DNA from: Gracilibacillus halophilus YIM-C55.5
Lineage (GTDB): Bacteria > Bacillota > Bacilli > Bacillales > Amphibacillaceae
Direction: 5' to 3'
Length of the DNA: 64,000 bases
Assembly: GCF_000359605.1 (NCBI RefSeq)
Contig: NZ_APML01000019.1
Span: forward strand, 248,001-312,000
In this document: positions 1 to 7,618 of the stretch, piece after piece
Layout: each line of letters opens with the position of its first letter
Numbering within the stretch: the stretch's first letter is position 1
Program-made: the position numbers and the translations under genes
Notes under the pieces: model-generated
What the model was told of the DNA's origin: nothing
The model's input: only the letters and a program-made list of their open reading frames with translations
Databases searched by the model: none

Positions 1-230
1 GCATGAATGGACTGAATGTCTTCGATAAGCGATTGATTATGCTGACCAAAATCTTTATTATGTAAATCAGTTATTTGCAAAATCTGTAGCGGTTGATCAG
101 ATCCCCATTGATTACTAGATATCGACACGCGATTCATTGTAAATACATTTGTATCATAATATATTTTTCCTACGATTAAACAAAATAACAAAACAGTTAC
201 AATGATCAATAATCTTCTCCACTTTTTCAT
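1..230 (-). CDS. metallophosphoesterase, N-terminal part (cut by window start)
   Basis: Reading the minus strand from the ATG at 230 gives a short basic N-terminus, a hydrophobic segment of about 16 residues and then the sequence LQITDLHN. The (S/T)DLH motif is the first metal-binding motif of calcineurin-like phosphoesterases of the YkuE/YaeI type, which are membrane-anchored or exported metal-dependent phosphatases. The frame stays open to base 1, so only about 76 residues are visible. An AAGGG lies about 11 bases before the ATG. The family call rests on one motif and the membrane anchor; substrate unknown. Confidence 0.65.
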   Translation of the reverse strand, partial: MKKWRRLLIIVTVLLFCLIVGKIYYDTNVFTMNRVSISSNQWGSDQPLQILQITDLHNKDFGQHNQSLIEDIQSIH

Positions 231-285
231 CAAACATAGTCCCTTTCTCTTTAACATTTACTTCTAGCCATTCATCATGAACGAT

Positions 286-316
286 AAAAAACTATCCCAA
301 AGATGATGAGGGATAG
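286..316 (-). terminator. intrinsic terminator after the 51-aa gene
   Basis: CTATCCC at 292-298 pairs with GGGATAG at 310-316; on the minus strand the hairpin is followed by six T. It separates the small gene at 357-512 from the downstream phosphoesterase gene. Confidence 0.7.
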
Positions 317-356
317 CCACTTCATTCTTATAATCAATATGCAACGCTTCAGTTTA

Positions 357-512
357 TTAAAGATAAGAGCGATCATTTTTTTGCCATTGATTGATTTTCT
401 TAAGCATTGCTTGATGACGTTTTTTTTCTCTTGTTTTCCCTTTCCATTGGGTGATTTTTGGTGCGTTTTTTTGTTTTATCGATTCAGCATTTTCCTTATG
501 ATTTCCATCCAT
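357..512 (-). CDS. 51-aa basic protein, possible third component of a SpoIIS-like cassette
   Basis: This frame starts at the ATG at 512, preceded by AGAGGAGAG with a spacing of about 10. It encodes 51 residues, strongly lysine/arginine-rich (for example KGKTREKKRH), with no membrane segment or cysteine. I do not recognise it by sequence. It follows a SpoIISA-like toxin gene and another small basic gene on the same strand and ends just before an intrinsic terminator. In B. subtilis the SpoIISA toxin is followed by two small antitoxin genes (spoIISB, spoIISC), so by position it could be a second antitoxin. That role is inference. Confidence 0.55.
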   Translation of the reverse strand: MDGNHKENAESIKQKNAPKITQWKGKTREKKRHQAMLKKINQWQKNDRSYL

Positions 513-583
513 AACTAACCAACTCTCCTCTACAAACTCTCTTGTTCATCCGTTCTGAGATAATACTGGATAACATATAAATT

Positions 584-614
584 ATCCTTTCATGCAGTTA
601 TTGAATGAAAGGAT
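584..614 (-). terminator. 10-bp hairpin between the two small genes
   Basis: ATCCTTTCAT (584-593) pairs perfectly with ATGAAAGGAT (605-614) across an 11-base loop. The minus-strand continuation is AATTTATAT rather than a clean U tract, so it may be a weak terminator or a processing or attenuation hairpin within the cassette. Confidence 0.45.
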
Positions 615-624
615 CACTTATACA

Positions 625-837
625 TTATAAGTGCTTTAATGCGTTCTGCCGTAAAACTTCCATATGTTTCGTATAACGATTTTTAGATGCATCAGCTAAC
701 TGTGTAACTGGTGATGATTTTTGTTTTAAGATGTCATGTAAAGGGGTTGCTTCTTGATATACCCTATTCAATTCACGAGATAAACGTTCCCCACCCTGCG
801 CCTTTTTCACCTTTGTTCCTGTTGATGTCGACGTCAC
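625..837 (-). CDS. 70-aa protein, candidate SpoIISB-like antitoxin
   Basis: The frame extends to an ATG at 852, but the bases right after that ATG are AGGAGG, an ideal Shine-Dalgarno sequence, and a GTG follows at 837 with a spacing of 7. The GTG is therefore the likely start, giving 70 residues. The protein is hydrophilic and basic, without cysteines or membrane segments, as expected of a disordered antitoxin. I see no clear alignment to B. subtilis SpoIISB; the proposal rests on position, about 105 bases downstream of a SpoIISA-like gene on the same strand, and on size. Confidence 0.6.
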   Translation of the reverse strand: MTSTSTGTKVKKAQGGERLSRELNRVYQEATPLHDILKQKSSPVTQLADASKNRYTKHMEVLRQNALKHL

Positions 838-942
838 GTCACTCCTCCTCATACATCTTCTTTACACTATTATACGTAAAGTCCCTCGAAATTGAAACAC
901 TCTCCACCATTTTACGGAAAAAAGAGATAAAATATTACCTAT

Positions 943-1851
943 TCATTGATTTTTTACAAATGGACACGCTTTCTCTTCATGTTCTAAAAAGCAATACAAG
1001 CACGCAAGATTTGTTAAGAATAACGCATCCATTTCATACACTTGTTGGTGGATCTCTTCAATAAACAATACGAAAATATCTTCACCAACAAATATGGGGC
1101 ATAGATGAGCAATTCCTTTCCCATGCTTATCTTCTCGGTCTAATGCAATGATGTCGCCATTCCATAATGTTTCCACAACAGTACGCTCAGCATCCTCGTC
1201 TTCTTTCGTAATATTACTTGGCATCGTACACCAATCAAGCGTATGTGTGTGTTTAATCGCTTGAAGGGTCTCGCCAAATTCAGAAAATAAATGATCAACG
1301 TCAGAAGTTATTTTATGCTTTTCTCCCACATTATATAAATGGACACGCAATCCAAAATGATCTGCATAATAGCTTAAGAAAAGTGCGAGTGAATCGGCGA
1401 TATCGAGCCGTTTCTTGGCAATATCATTCTTTAAAAATGGTGCAATTTGAACAAGTTGTGAGAAATAATTGAGCTTATCTTTTTGTTTCTCTTCAATTAA
1501 ACTATTTTCTTGAATATATTGTTTCAACGGGTCATATGCCTGGAACTCTGTCTTCCATATTTTTTTAATCGTCGGTGTAGAAAATACGAATATATCAATA
1601 AATACAATCATACCAGCAAGCATCATGAGCAGCTTCCAATTATCTTCGATTGATATCGTTTGCATCAATAAAAGCATGCCAATCACTAAAACAAATAAGA
1701 CATACAATGTTTTACGATATTGATATAAATTTTCGTTAAATTGGTTATTCCCCTTTTCCCTAAAACTCATCCAGCTCTGAATATAGACATATAAAATAAA
1801 TACCAAAAGGACTACGACTGATACAGAAATACTCACTGTTTCCTTATCCAA
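943..1851 (-). CDS. spoIISA: SpoIISA-like membrane toxin
   Basis: 302 residues starting at a TTG (1851) preceded by AAAGGTG. Three membrane segments lie at about residues 8-25, 47-66 and 73-92, followed by a cytosolic GAF-like domain. Stretches such as RKTLYVLFVL and FIDIFVF...IKK correspond closely to RKTWYLLFVL and LIDAFIF...VKK as I remember them from B. subtilis SpoIISA, and the C-terminal DALFLTNL resembles DYLLFTSL. SpoIISA kills by damaging the membrane and is neutralised by SpoIISB. This version is about 50 residues longer than the 248-residue B. subtilis protein, mostly between membrane segment 3 and the GAF-like part. Two small genes follow on the same strand. Confidence 0.82.
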   Translation of the reverse strand: MDKETVSISVSVVVLLVFILYVYIQSWMSFREKGNNQFNENLYQYRKTLYVLFVLVIGMLLLMQTISIEDNWKLLMMLAGMIVFIDIFVFSTPTIKKIWKTEFQAYDPLKQYIQENSLIEEKQKDKLNYFSQLVQIAPFLKNDIAKKRLDIADSLALFLSYYADHFGLRVHLYNVGEKHKITSDVDHLFSEFGETLQAIKHTHTLDWCTMPSNITKEDEDAERTVVETLWNGDIIALDREDKHGKGIAHLCPIFVGEDIFVLFIEEIHQQVYEMDALFLTNLACLYCFLEHEEKACPFVKNQ

Positions 1852-2179
1852 TGGTATTCACACCTTTCAGTAAAGAAGATTGACACACTTATCTTCATGA
1901 TTTAACCATGGATTCCCGCGACTTAAACGCATTCATTTTCGCACCGAAGTTTTGAAGGAGCTTGTACGAGAGATCATACTTAACGTAACGAATCGTTTAT
2001 AGACAAGGTGTATATGTAAGTTTGAAATGTCTATATTTTATATCTGTTATACGAGTATATGACTCATGAAAGTTAATGATTACCATTATTTTAACATTTT
2101 TCTTATGAAAAGGTTAGGTTGTTCGCAAAAATAATGATAAAGTACTAAGGTTTAACATTTAGTTGAAAATAATTGATGA
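1852..2179. other. gene-free stretch upstream of the spoIISA-like gene
   Basis: About 330 AT-rich bases between the spoIISA-like start and the terminator of the arabinanase gene, both on the minus strand. Apart from the ribosome binding site at its lower edge I see no gene, repeat or convincing promoter hexamers. Confidence 0.5.
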
Positions 2180-2214
2180 AAAGGCAAAACACACGGTGTT
2201 CAAACCGTGTGTTC
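2180..2214 (-). terminator. terminator of the arabinanase gene
   Basis: ACACACGG (2189-2196) pairs with CCGTGTGT (2205-2212); the minus strand continues TTTGCCTTTT. Confidence 0.8.
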
Positions 2215-2233
2215 TAACTAATAAAATCTCATT

Positions 2234-3196
2234 TCAATATGTTGGCCAACCTTGAGCATCCCAATACAAATCATTAATTAGCAGTTTCGGTGTACCATTA
2301 TCTTCAGCATCATAAGCGTGCCGAACAATGATTGATTGATTATAAACATCTTGATGACCTGGACCAATCCATTGAGAATTTCCTGTATCCAGTATGGTTC
2401 CACCACCACTCAACATGTTCGTTCCGTTTTGATCAACATAAGGGCCCGCAATATTATCCGATCTTCCTACTGCGATTTTATACGTGCTGTTCAGGCCATT
2501 ACAACATTTATCAAATGACACAAAAAGATAGTAGTATCCATCTCTATATGTTATATTCGGTGCTTCAATCGCATGTTCCGGGTGATTTGGGCGGGCGGCG
2601 ATGGAATGCAAATCCCCTGCAGGCTTCATTGTATTACGATCTAATCTCGTCAGCTTAATTCCACTCCAATACGATCCAAACGATAACCATGGATCACCGT
2701 TTTCATCAATAACGAGATCAGGATCAATCGCATTATAATTATCTGATGTCGTCGATCGAATCACCAAACCTTCATCTCTCCAATTACCAGAAGCAATACT
2801 CTCAGTTGACAGTAAGCCAATTAATGATTGATTGGAACCAAAAGATGATACTGAATAATATAACCAATAACGACCATTATAGTATTGAATATCAGGTGCC
2901 CATTGATTACTCTCATGATTAGGCACATATTGGCTCCACCAACTAGCTGGATTCGGAAAGATTACTGGGGCTTCACTCCAAGAGGCTCCATCATTGGACC
3001 ATAATACCCGAAGGCCGTTTTGATTGGCTTCCCCCGTACCAAAAACCCACCATGTGTCTCCTTCTTGAATCATTGACGGATCATGAATCATTGGACGATT
3101 AGGCATTTCCCAAAAATCTGCTGAAACTGTGACAGGAACTATACTACAAAAAAATAAGCATAAAACGAGAACTTTCCAACCTGTTAACTTTTTCAT
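2234..3196 (-). CDS. secreted arabinan endo-1,5-alpha-L-arabinanase, GH43
   Basis: 320 residues with a signal peptide ending near VSA (residue 26). The rest fits a GH43 five-bladed propeller: Asp39 in HDPS (base), Asp158 in IDPD (pKa modulator) and Glu211 in IEAPN (acid) are in the usual order. The WWSQYVPNH, WAPDI and GPGHQDV stretches are typical of endo-arabinanases such as AbnA. It would cut alpha-1,5-arabinan side chains of pectin outside the cell, which matches the pectate lyase at 21.6 kb. An AAGGAGGG lies just before the start. Single-gene unit with its own terminator; catalytic residues intact. Confidence 0.9.
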   Translation of the reverse strand: MKKLTGWKVLVLCLFFCSIVPVTVSADFWEMPNRPMIHDPSMIQEGDTWWVFGTGEANQNGLRVLWSNDGASWSEAPVIFPNPASWWSQYVPNHESNQWAPDIQYYNGRYWLYYSVSSFGSNQSLIGLLSTESIASGNWRDEGLVIRSTTSDNYNAIDPDLVIDENGDPWLSFGSYWSGIKLTRLDRNTMKPAGDLHSIAARPNHPEHAIEAPNITYRDGYYYLFVSFDKCCNGLNSTYKIAVGRSDNIAGPYVDQNGTNMLSGGGTILDTGNSQWIGPGHQDVYNQSIIVRHAYDAEDNGTPKLLINDLYWDAQGWPTY

Positions 3197-3295
3197 TAAA
3201 ACCCTCCTTTTGTTATCGCTTACATAATTTTATCACATTTTGAAATATTTTGTTAGTTTCAACCTTCGAAAATTTTACCGATTAAAAATGTTCTC

Positions 3296-3350
3296 ATAAA
3301 ACAAATGAAGACCCATTCCAGCTCAAAAGCCGCTGAAAAAGGTCTTCATT
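3296..3350 (-). terminator. terminator of the MetE-like gene
   Basis: ATGAAGACC (3305-3313) pairs with GGTCTTCAT (3341-3349), with T-rich sequence following on the minus strand. The loop is long (27 bases). Confidence 0.6.
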
Positions 3351-3394
3351 CAACATAAAGTCACATATCCATAGCACTTATTGCCATTACTTTT

Positions 3395-4501
3395 CTAGCC
3401 TAAAATTTCTTTTGCTGTTTCGACAATATATTTCAACTTATTCCATTGATCTTCTTCTGTTAGCTTATTCCCATGGTGTGTGGAAGCAAAACCACATTGC
3501 GGGCTTAAACACAATTGCTCAAGTGGAACATATTTAGCTGCTTCTTCTACACGCGACTTAATAACATCTTTGTCTTCCAATTCGCCGCTTTTTGATGTGA
3601 ATAATCCCAACACGACACGTGCCCCACCATTTGGAATATGTTCTAATGGTTTGAATCCACCTGAACGCTCATCATCATATTCTAAGAAAAAGCCATTCAC
3701 TTTTTCTTTTGCAAATAAAGTTGGTGCAATTAAGTCATAACTTCCTTCAAATGCCCAATTCGAGCGATAATTCCCGCGACATAAGTGCGTAGTAACAACT
3801 AGGTCCTCAGGCTTGTCTTCTAACACACCATTAACGACGCGTCGTGCAAGATCAATAAGAAATTCGCGAGAGAACTCCCCATCATTGAACGGAATATCTG
3901 GTGATGATAGCCCAGCGATATATACATCATCAAATTGTAAATAACGTACACCCGCATCATAAAACGCTTGAAGTGCATCACGATATGCTTGAATAATATC
4001 GTTTGCATAATCTTCAATATCTGGATAAATGTTCGTATCACGTATGCCTACATTAAACAATTGATTGGGACTCGGAATCGTCTGTTTAGCGACAGCTCGT
4101 CCGTCAACAATCTCATGAAATTCTTTGAAATCTTGCAAAAATGGATGATTCGGGTTAAATGAAATTTTGCCATTGTTCCGGACATTATAGCGCTCCGTTT
4201 CTTCATCTCCATGAAAGATATAACCGACTTCTGGTACATATCCTTCGATTCCATTTAAATGTTCGAGAAAATCGGTATGCCAGAAACGACGTCGGAATTC
4301 ACCATCTGATACAAGCTCTAAGCCTACTTCAATTTGCTTATCCACAATATGAGCAATTTCCTTGTTTTCTACTTCACGTAGAGCTTCAGCTGACAGTTTC
4401 CCATCTTGATAGTCTTTCCTAGCTTTCTTTAAGTTTTCTGGTCGTAGTAGACTTCCTACATGATCCGCTTTGAACGGAGCTGTTGTTGTTTTTGTTGCCA
4501 T
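3395..4501 (-). CDS. MetE-like cobalamin-independent methionine synthase, YxjG/YxjH family
   Basis: 368 residues covering only the C-terminal catalytic half of MetE, as in B. subtilis YxjG and YxjH. Visible motifs are DHVGSLLRP at the start, LVSDGEFRR, LQFDDVYIAG, THLCRGN and LSPQCGFAS, the last with the zinc-ligand Cys. These enzymes move a methyl group to homocysteine or a related thiol to make methionine; the methyl donor of this subfamily is not settled. The gene stands alone behind an S-box riboswitch (4530-4700), so it should be expressed when S-adenosylmethionine is low. Confidence 0.88.
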   Translation of the reverse strand: MATKTTTAPFKADHVGSLLRPENLKKARKDYQDGKLSAEALREVENKEIAHIVDKQIEVGLELVSDGEFRRRFWHTDFLEHLNGIEGYVPEVGYIFHGDEETERYNVRNNGKISFNPNHPFLQDFKEFHEIVDGRAVAKQTIPSPNQLFNVGIRDTNIYPDIEDYANDIIQAYRDALQAFYDAGVRYLQFDDVYIAGLSSPDIPFNDGEFSREFLIDLARRVVNGVLEDKPEDLVVTTHLCRGNYRSNWAFEGSYDLIAPTLFAKEKVNGFFLEYDDERSGGFKPLEHIPNGGARVVLGLFTSKSGELEDKDVIKSRVEEAAKYVPLEQLCLSPQCGFASTHHGNKLTEEDQWNKLKYIVETAKEILG

Positions 4502-4529
4502 TTAATCCTCTCCCTTTAAAAAATATATA

Positions 4530-4700
4530 AAAAAGACCTTCTCTTAAGAAGAAGGCCTTTCATTCACGATTCATTGAAAGTCATTCTTCTTATCTTCTAG
4601 ACTTACCACTTCGTCTATTTGGACTTAGCACCGGGCCTAACGATATAGGCTGGTTGCTGAGGTTTCACAGGGCCAATCCCTCCACCTCTCTTGATAAGAA
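4530..4700 (-). promoter_or_regulatory. SAM riboswitch (S-box) with terminator
   Basis: The minus strand from 4700 reads TCTTATCAAGAGAGGTGGAG, then GGGATTGGCCCTGTGAAACC, CAGCAACC and a closing GATAAGAA that pairs with the opening TTCTTATC (P1). This is the S-box consensus. A terminator hairpin (GGCCTTCT...AGAAGGTC, about 4533-4556) with a six-T run follows, about 30 bases before the MetE-like start. Binding of SAM should favour the terminator. Aptamer about 4587-4700, terminator 4530-4560. Confidence 0.95.
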
Positions 4701-4794
4701 ATATGGAACTATGCAATTTTTCTGACAATTCTTATAGTAATATATTTCCGATAAAATTACAAGGGATTTTTTGAAATTCATTGTATAGAAAACA

Positions 4795-5112
4795 TTAGGA
4801 TTTCTCTTGTTCCCCGTCAGAAGAGAAAGTCTGATCATGTAATCGATGATTGATAATCGTCAATTGTTTAACAATTTCACCTAATGCGAAGAAAAATATA
4901 CCAGAAATCATACATGGTCCCGCCCACAATAAAAATTGTGGCAAGATGAATTGATGATAATCTGTTGCCAACACCAAGCCAGTAATCAATCCGAGACCAA
5001 TGATCAACCACCCTATATAATATAAAATAACCGACATTGTATTTACTGGCGTACCATCTTTGCGCGGTGATCGAAAACTCATATCATTAAAATTTTCATT
5101 ATCCTCACTCAT
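4795..5112 (-). CDS. two-membrane-segment protein of unknown function
   Basis: 105 residues: a polar N-terminus, two hydrophobic helices at about 28-47 and 58-79, and a polar, acidic C-terminus. A GGAGGG lies before the ATG. It is 21 bases downstream of the gene at 5134-5649 on the same strand, so the two are probably co-transcribed. I do not recognise the family and see no catalytic motif. Confidence 0.6.
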   Translation of the reverse strand: MSEDNENFNDMSFRSPRKDGTPVNTMSVILYYIGWLIIGLGLITGLVLATDYHQFILPQFLLWAGPCMISGIFFFALGEIVKQLTIINHRLHDQTFSSDGEQEKS

Positions 5113-5133
5113 TTAAATGCCCTCCTGCTACAT

Positions 5134-5649
5134 TTAATTATCTGCGCCGAATGGTTGTGAAAATATCCTGTTACCAAGATGAGATTGATATTTTTCAATT
5201 CCGACGACAATGAGAACCAATTCTTCCCAATCAATTGTATCATGTTCATAGTAAATTTGATACGTTACACTTGTATCAAATGGACTGAGCTTCACAAAGT
5301 TTGCAATCACAACATCCTGCACATCAACAATTGTATATTCCTTCGAATATGGAGAAGAAGTAATAACGAAATCACTTTGTCTAGTGATATATCGATATTT
5401 CTCACCAATTGATATCCATTTTTTCTTAATTGAACTTGTTTGCTCGTCCCCTTCTTTGATATGCCAGCGTTGTTTCCAGAAGTGAAATTGACTTGATGCA
5501 AGTTCAACTCCGTTTACATCTGTGATTATAGCTTCTGTCAATGATCGATTATTTACATGTAGAAATCCGAGTGACTCGTTCTTTTCATCGGTAATTGGCG
5601 TATTTTTACTAGATGAAAAATCATGTTCAAAATTAATGATTCTCTCCAT
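5134..5649 (-). CDS. 171-aa soluble protein, possibly LURP-one/tubby-like
   Basis: No signal peptide or membrane helix. The protein alternates short beta-like stretches (LGFLHVNN, AIITDVNGVELASSQF, KYRYITRQSDFVIT, YTIVDVQDVVIANFVKL), a pattern resembling the tubby/LURP-one (scramblase-like) fold of Bacillus proteins such as YxjI. That resemblance is weak inference from the pattern. AGGAGG precedes the ATG. It forms a pair with the two-helix membrane protein downstream. Confidence 0.55.
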   Translation of the reverse strand: MERIINFEHDFSSSKNTPITDEKNESLGFLHVNNRSLTEAIITDVNGVELASSQFHFWKQRWHIKEGDEQTSSIKKKWISIGEKYRYITRQSDFVITSSPYSKEYTIVDVQDVVIANFVKLSPFDTSVTYQIYYEHDTIDWEELVLIVVGIEKYQSHLGNRIFSQPFGADN

Positions 5650-5743
5650 TAGAAAACCTCCTACAAACGCAAAAACATGTTCATTATTCTATACGTTTGA
5701 CGGTAGCTTTTCGTTTCAGAATTTATTCTCAACTTCTGATGAT

Positions 5744-5772
5744 TAAAAAAAGGCTGGTGTTTGTGCCAGCCC
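5744..5772 (-). terminator. terminator of the TetR-SMR operon
   Basis: GGCTGG (5752-5757) pairs with CCAGCC (5766-5771); the minus strand then has seven T. Confidence 0.85.
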
Positions 5773-5786
5773 ATCTTTATTGAATA

Positions 5787-6164
5787 TTATATTTGTTGAT
5801 CAACGGCGATATCTTCATATTCATCATTCATTGCTTCTCCATCGTGTCCTGGTCCCATCATGTTCAAGACCACAACGCCTGCAATGATTAAAAGAATACC
5901 GATGACACTACCAAAATTTAATTTTTCTTTCCAAATGAGTATCGATATAGCCGTTGTAGCGATGATACCAAGACCAGACCAAACCGCATAAGCGATATTA
6001 AGCGGAATTGACTTTAGTGATAACGCTAAGAAGAAAAACGCACCTACATAAGAGATAACAACCCCTGTCGTCGGTACCAATTTCGTAAATCCATCCGTTG
6101 CCTTTAACAAAGATGAGCCGATTAATTCGCCTGCAATAGCAATCATTAGGTATAAGTAAGCCAT
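5787..6164 (-). CDS. SMR-family multidrug/cation efflux protein
   Basis: 125 residues with four membrane helices and the small multidrug resistance signature: Glu13 in IAGELIGSSLLK (equivalent of EmrE Glu14), then NIAYAVWSGLG and GIILLIIAGV-type helix 4. Proton-driven dimers of this family export quaternary ammonium compounds or guanidinium-like cations. A hydrophilic tail of about 20 residues follows helix 4. It starts 2 bases after the TetR regulator gene ends, so the two form an operon. Some SMR proteins work as heteropairs; no second SMR gene is adjacent. Confidence 0.88.
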   Translation of the reverse strand: MAYLYLMIAIAGELIGSSLLKATDGFTKLVPTTGVVISYVGAFFFLALSLKSIPLNIAYAVWSGLGIIATTAISILIWKEKLNFGSVIGILLIIAGVVVLNMMGPGHDGEAMNDEYEDIAVDQQI

Positions 6165-6166
6165 AG

Positions 6167-6718
6167 CTACTTCCCCTCCTCTATAATTTCTGATAGTTTA
6201 TATAAAATTTGTTTTTTAAATCCTTCATTTAATTGATCTAATCCTAGAATTTCTGAATACCATAATCCGTCAGTTGCTAACCGAGCAATGGTCGCATGAA
6301 TCGGATCAATGCCATCATCCATTAACTCCTCGATTAACAGATCATATTGCCTACGAAATTCTTCTAATAATTCAGGGTTCAAAAACATCGCAGCCATAAT
6401 GGCCGAATTCATTTGTTTATTGTGATCTGAATCATAAAAAGTTTTCTTCACATAAGCTTTGGTCCATTTACCTTCATGATTATCGTCTGCATATGCCATG
6501 TCACGGATATCCTGAAAATAGCTTTCCGACCAATCTGCGACCATTCCCTCAATCAAAGCATCTTTGTTGGAGAAATGGTACAATAATCCGCCTTTACTCA
6601 CACCTGCTTTATCAGCTACCCCTTCTAATGTCAGTTGAGAAACACCATCTTCTAATACAATCGTTGACGCTGCATTTAGTATATTTTCTTTCTTTTTCGT
6701 TGTTTTATTTAACGGCAT
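6167..6718 (-). CDS. TetR-family repressor of the SMR operon
   Basis: 183 residues. The longer frame begins at a TTG (6730), but TTGGAGG is itself the ribosome binding site for the ATG at 6718, so the protein starts MPLNK. The N-terminal helix-turn-helix includes LTLEGVADKAGVSKGGLLYHFSNKDAL. The ligand domain is of ordinary length. The promoter directly upstream has an inverted repeat inside its spacer (6761-6774), the expected operator for autorepression, with release by the substrate of the SMR pump. Confidence 0.9.
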   Translation of the reverse strand: MPLNKTTKKKENILNAASTIVLEDGVSQLTLEGVADKAGVSKGGLLYHFSNKDALIEGMVADWSESYFQDIRDMAYADDNHEGKWTKAYVKKTFYDSDHNKQMNSAIMAAMFLNPELLEEFRRQYDLLIEELMDDGIDPIHATIARLATDGLWYSEILGLDQLNEGFKKQILYKLSEIIEEGK

Positions 6719-6755
6719 ACTTTCCTCCAATTCTTTTTTTCATTTCCTAATATTT

Positions 6756-6784
6756 ATTATACCGTCTGGACGGTTTTTATGCAA
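6756..6784 (-). promoter_or_regulatory. sigma-A promoter with embedded TetR operator
   Basis: On the minus strand TTGCAT (6784-6779) and a perfect TATAAT (6761-6756) are 17 bases apart. The spacer holds the inverted repeat ACCGTCCAGACGGT (6774-6761), a typical TetR/QacR-type operator. Repressor bound here would cover the polymerase site. Confidence 0.88.
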
Positions 6785-6807
6785 GGAAAAAATTTTCCCT
6801 CTATTTT

Positions 6808-7089
6808 TTATCCATGTTCCGATTTCTTGTGTAACTTTTTTCTCAAACGTTTTTCGATTTTTTCCTGATAGAACGGACTGTCTAATCGCTTTATTTTTAT
6901 CTTTCCAATCACTTGACGCACATCTGAATCGTGGGTGATAAGATATCGATATGTTTCATGTTCAAGAAGGTTCTGAAACCAATGGTACTGTTTGACATGG
7001 TGAATGTTTTTCTCAATATCTTTTTCTTCTACTTTCGAAAACGTCAACATATCCAAAGCAATCATTATGACATCAAGCAGTAAATCCAA
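6808..7089 (-). CDS. hypothetical protein of about 93 aa
   Basis: The frame can be extended to an ATG at 7116, but GGGAGGGG (7104-7097) sits downstream of that ATG and 7 bases before an in-frame TTG at 7089, which I take as the start. It encodes a hydrophobic N-terminal stretch (LLLDVIMIALDMLTF) followed by a charged, histidine-rich middle and a very basic C-terminus. Family not recognised. It could be a small peripheral membrane protein. Confidence 0.45.
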   Translation of the reverse strand: MDLLLDVIMIALDMLTFSKVEEKDIEKNIHHVKQYHWFQNLLEHETYRYLITHDSDVRQVIGKIKIKRLDSPFYQEKIEKRLRKKLHKKSEHG

Positions 7090-7241
7090 ATAATCACCCC
7101 TCCCCTTTACAATCATCTTATTTCTTCATACGTCAAAAAACGTGTATAAGTTTCGTTTTTTCATAAAATTTACCTTCATACTTTTCCATAAATTGTGATC
7201 AATGCTATACTTTGATTACATACAAAATGAAAGGATGAATA

Positions 7242-7448
7242 ATGATGTCTCAAGGATGTATTAAATGCGGAGGTACAAATGCTCAAGAAAAAGAAGTTTC
7301 AATGACTGGAACTGGCCTTTCCAAAATGTTCGACGTCCAGCATAATCAATTTGTTGTCGTATACTGTGAAAATTGTGGTTACTCGGAATTTTATAATAAA
7401 AATTCATCGTCTGGTGCAAATATTCTTGATTTATTTTTTGGTGGATAA
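7242..7448 (+). CDS. small zinc-ribbon protein
   Basis: 67-68 residues (two consecutive ATGs at 7242 and 7245, with AAAGGATG upstream). CIKCGG near the N-terminus and CENCGYSEFY form a four-cysteine zinc ribbon; the spacing fits the small predicted nucleic-acid-binding zinc-ribbon proteins of Firmicutes. The function of that family is unknown. It is followed by its own terminator. Confidence 0.75.
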   Translation: MMSQGCIKCGGTNAQEKEVSMTGTGLSKMFDVQHNQFVVVYCENCGYSEFYNKNSSSGANILDLFFGG

Positions 7449-7483
7449 CTCTTATATTACATCCATATAACAACGATTTTAGC

Positions 7484-7519
7484 AAGTGGACGTTTTATAC
7501 ATACGTCCACTTTCCTTCT
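7484..7519 (+). terminator. terminator of the zinc-ribbon gene
   Basis: AAGTGGACG (7484-7492) pairs with CGTCCACTT (7504-7512), followed by TCCTTCT. Confidence 0.7.
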
Positions 7520-7618
7520 ATGTATAATAGTGATAAACTAGTAAAAGGATATTCATAATAAACCTATTTCAAATACTTGATCTACAAAACTACGCTGATA
7601 AGAAAGAGGAAGGATAAC

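Noticed and set aside
303-518. 71-residue hydrophobic plus-strand frame
   Set aside because: It is antisense to the 51-residue minus-strand gene, which has a good ribosome binding site and terminator.
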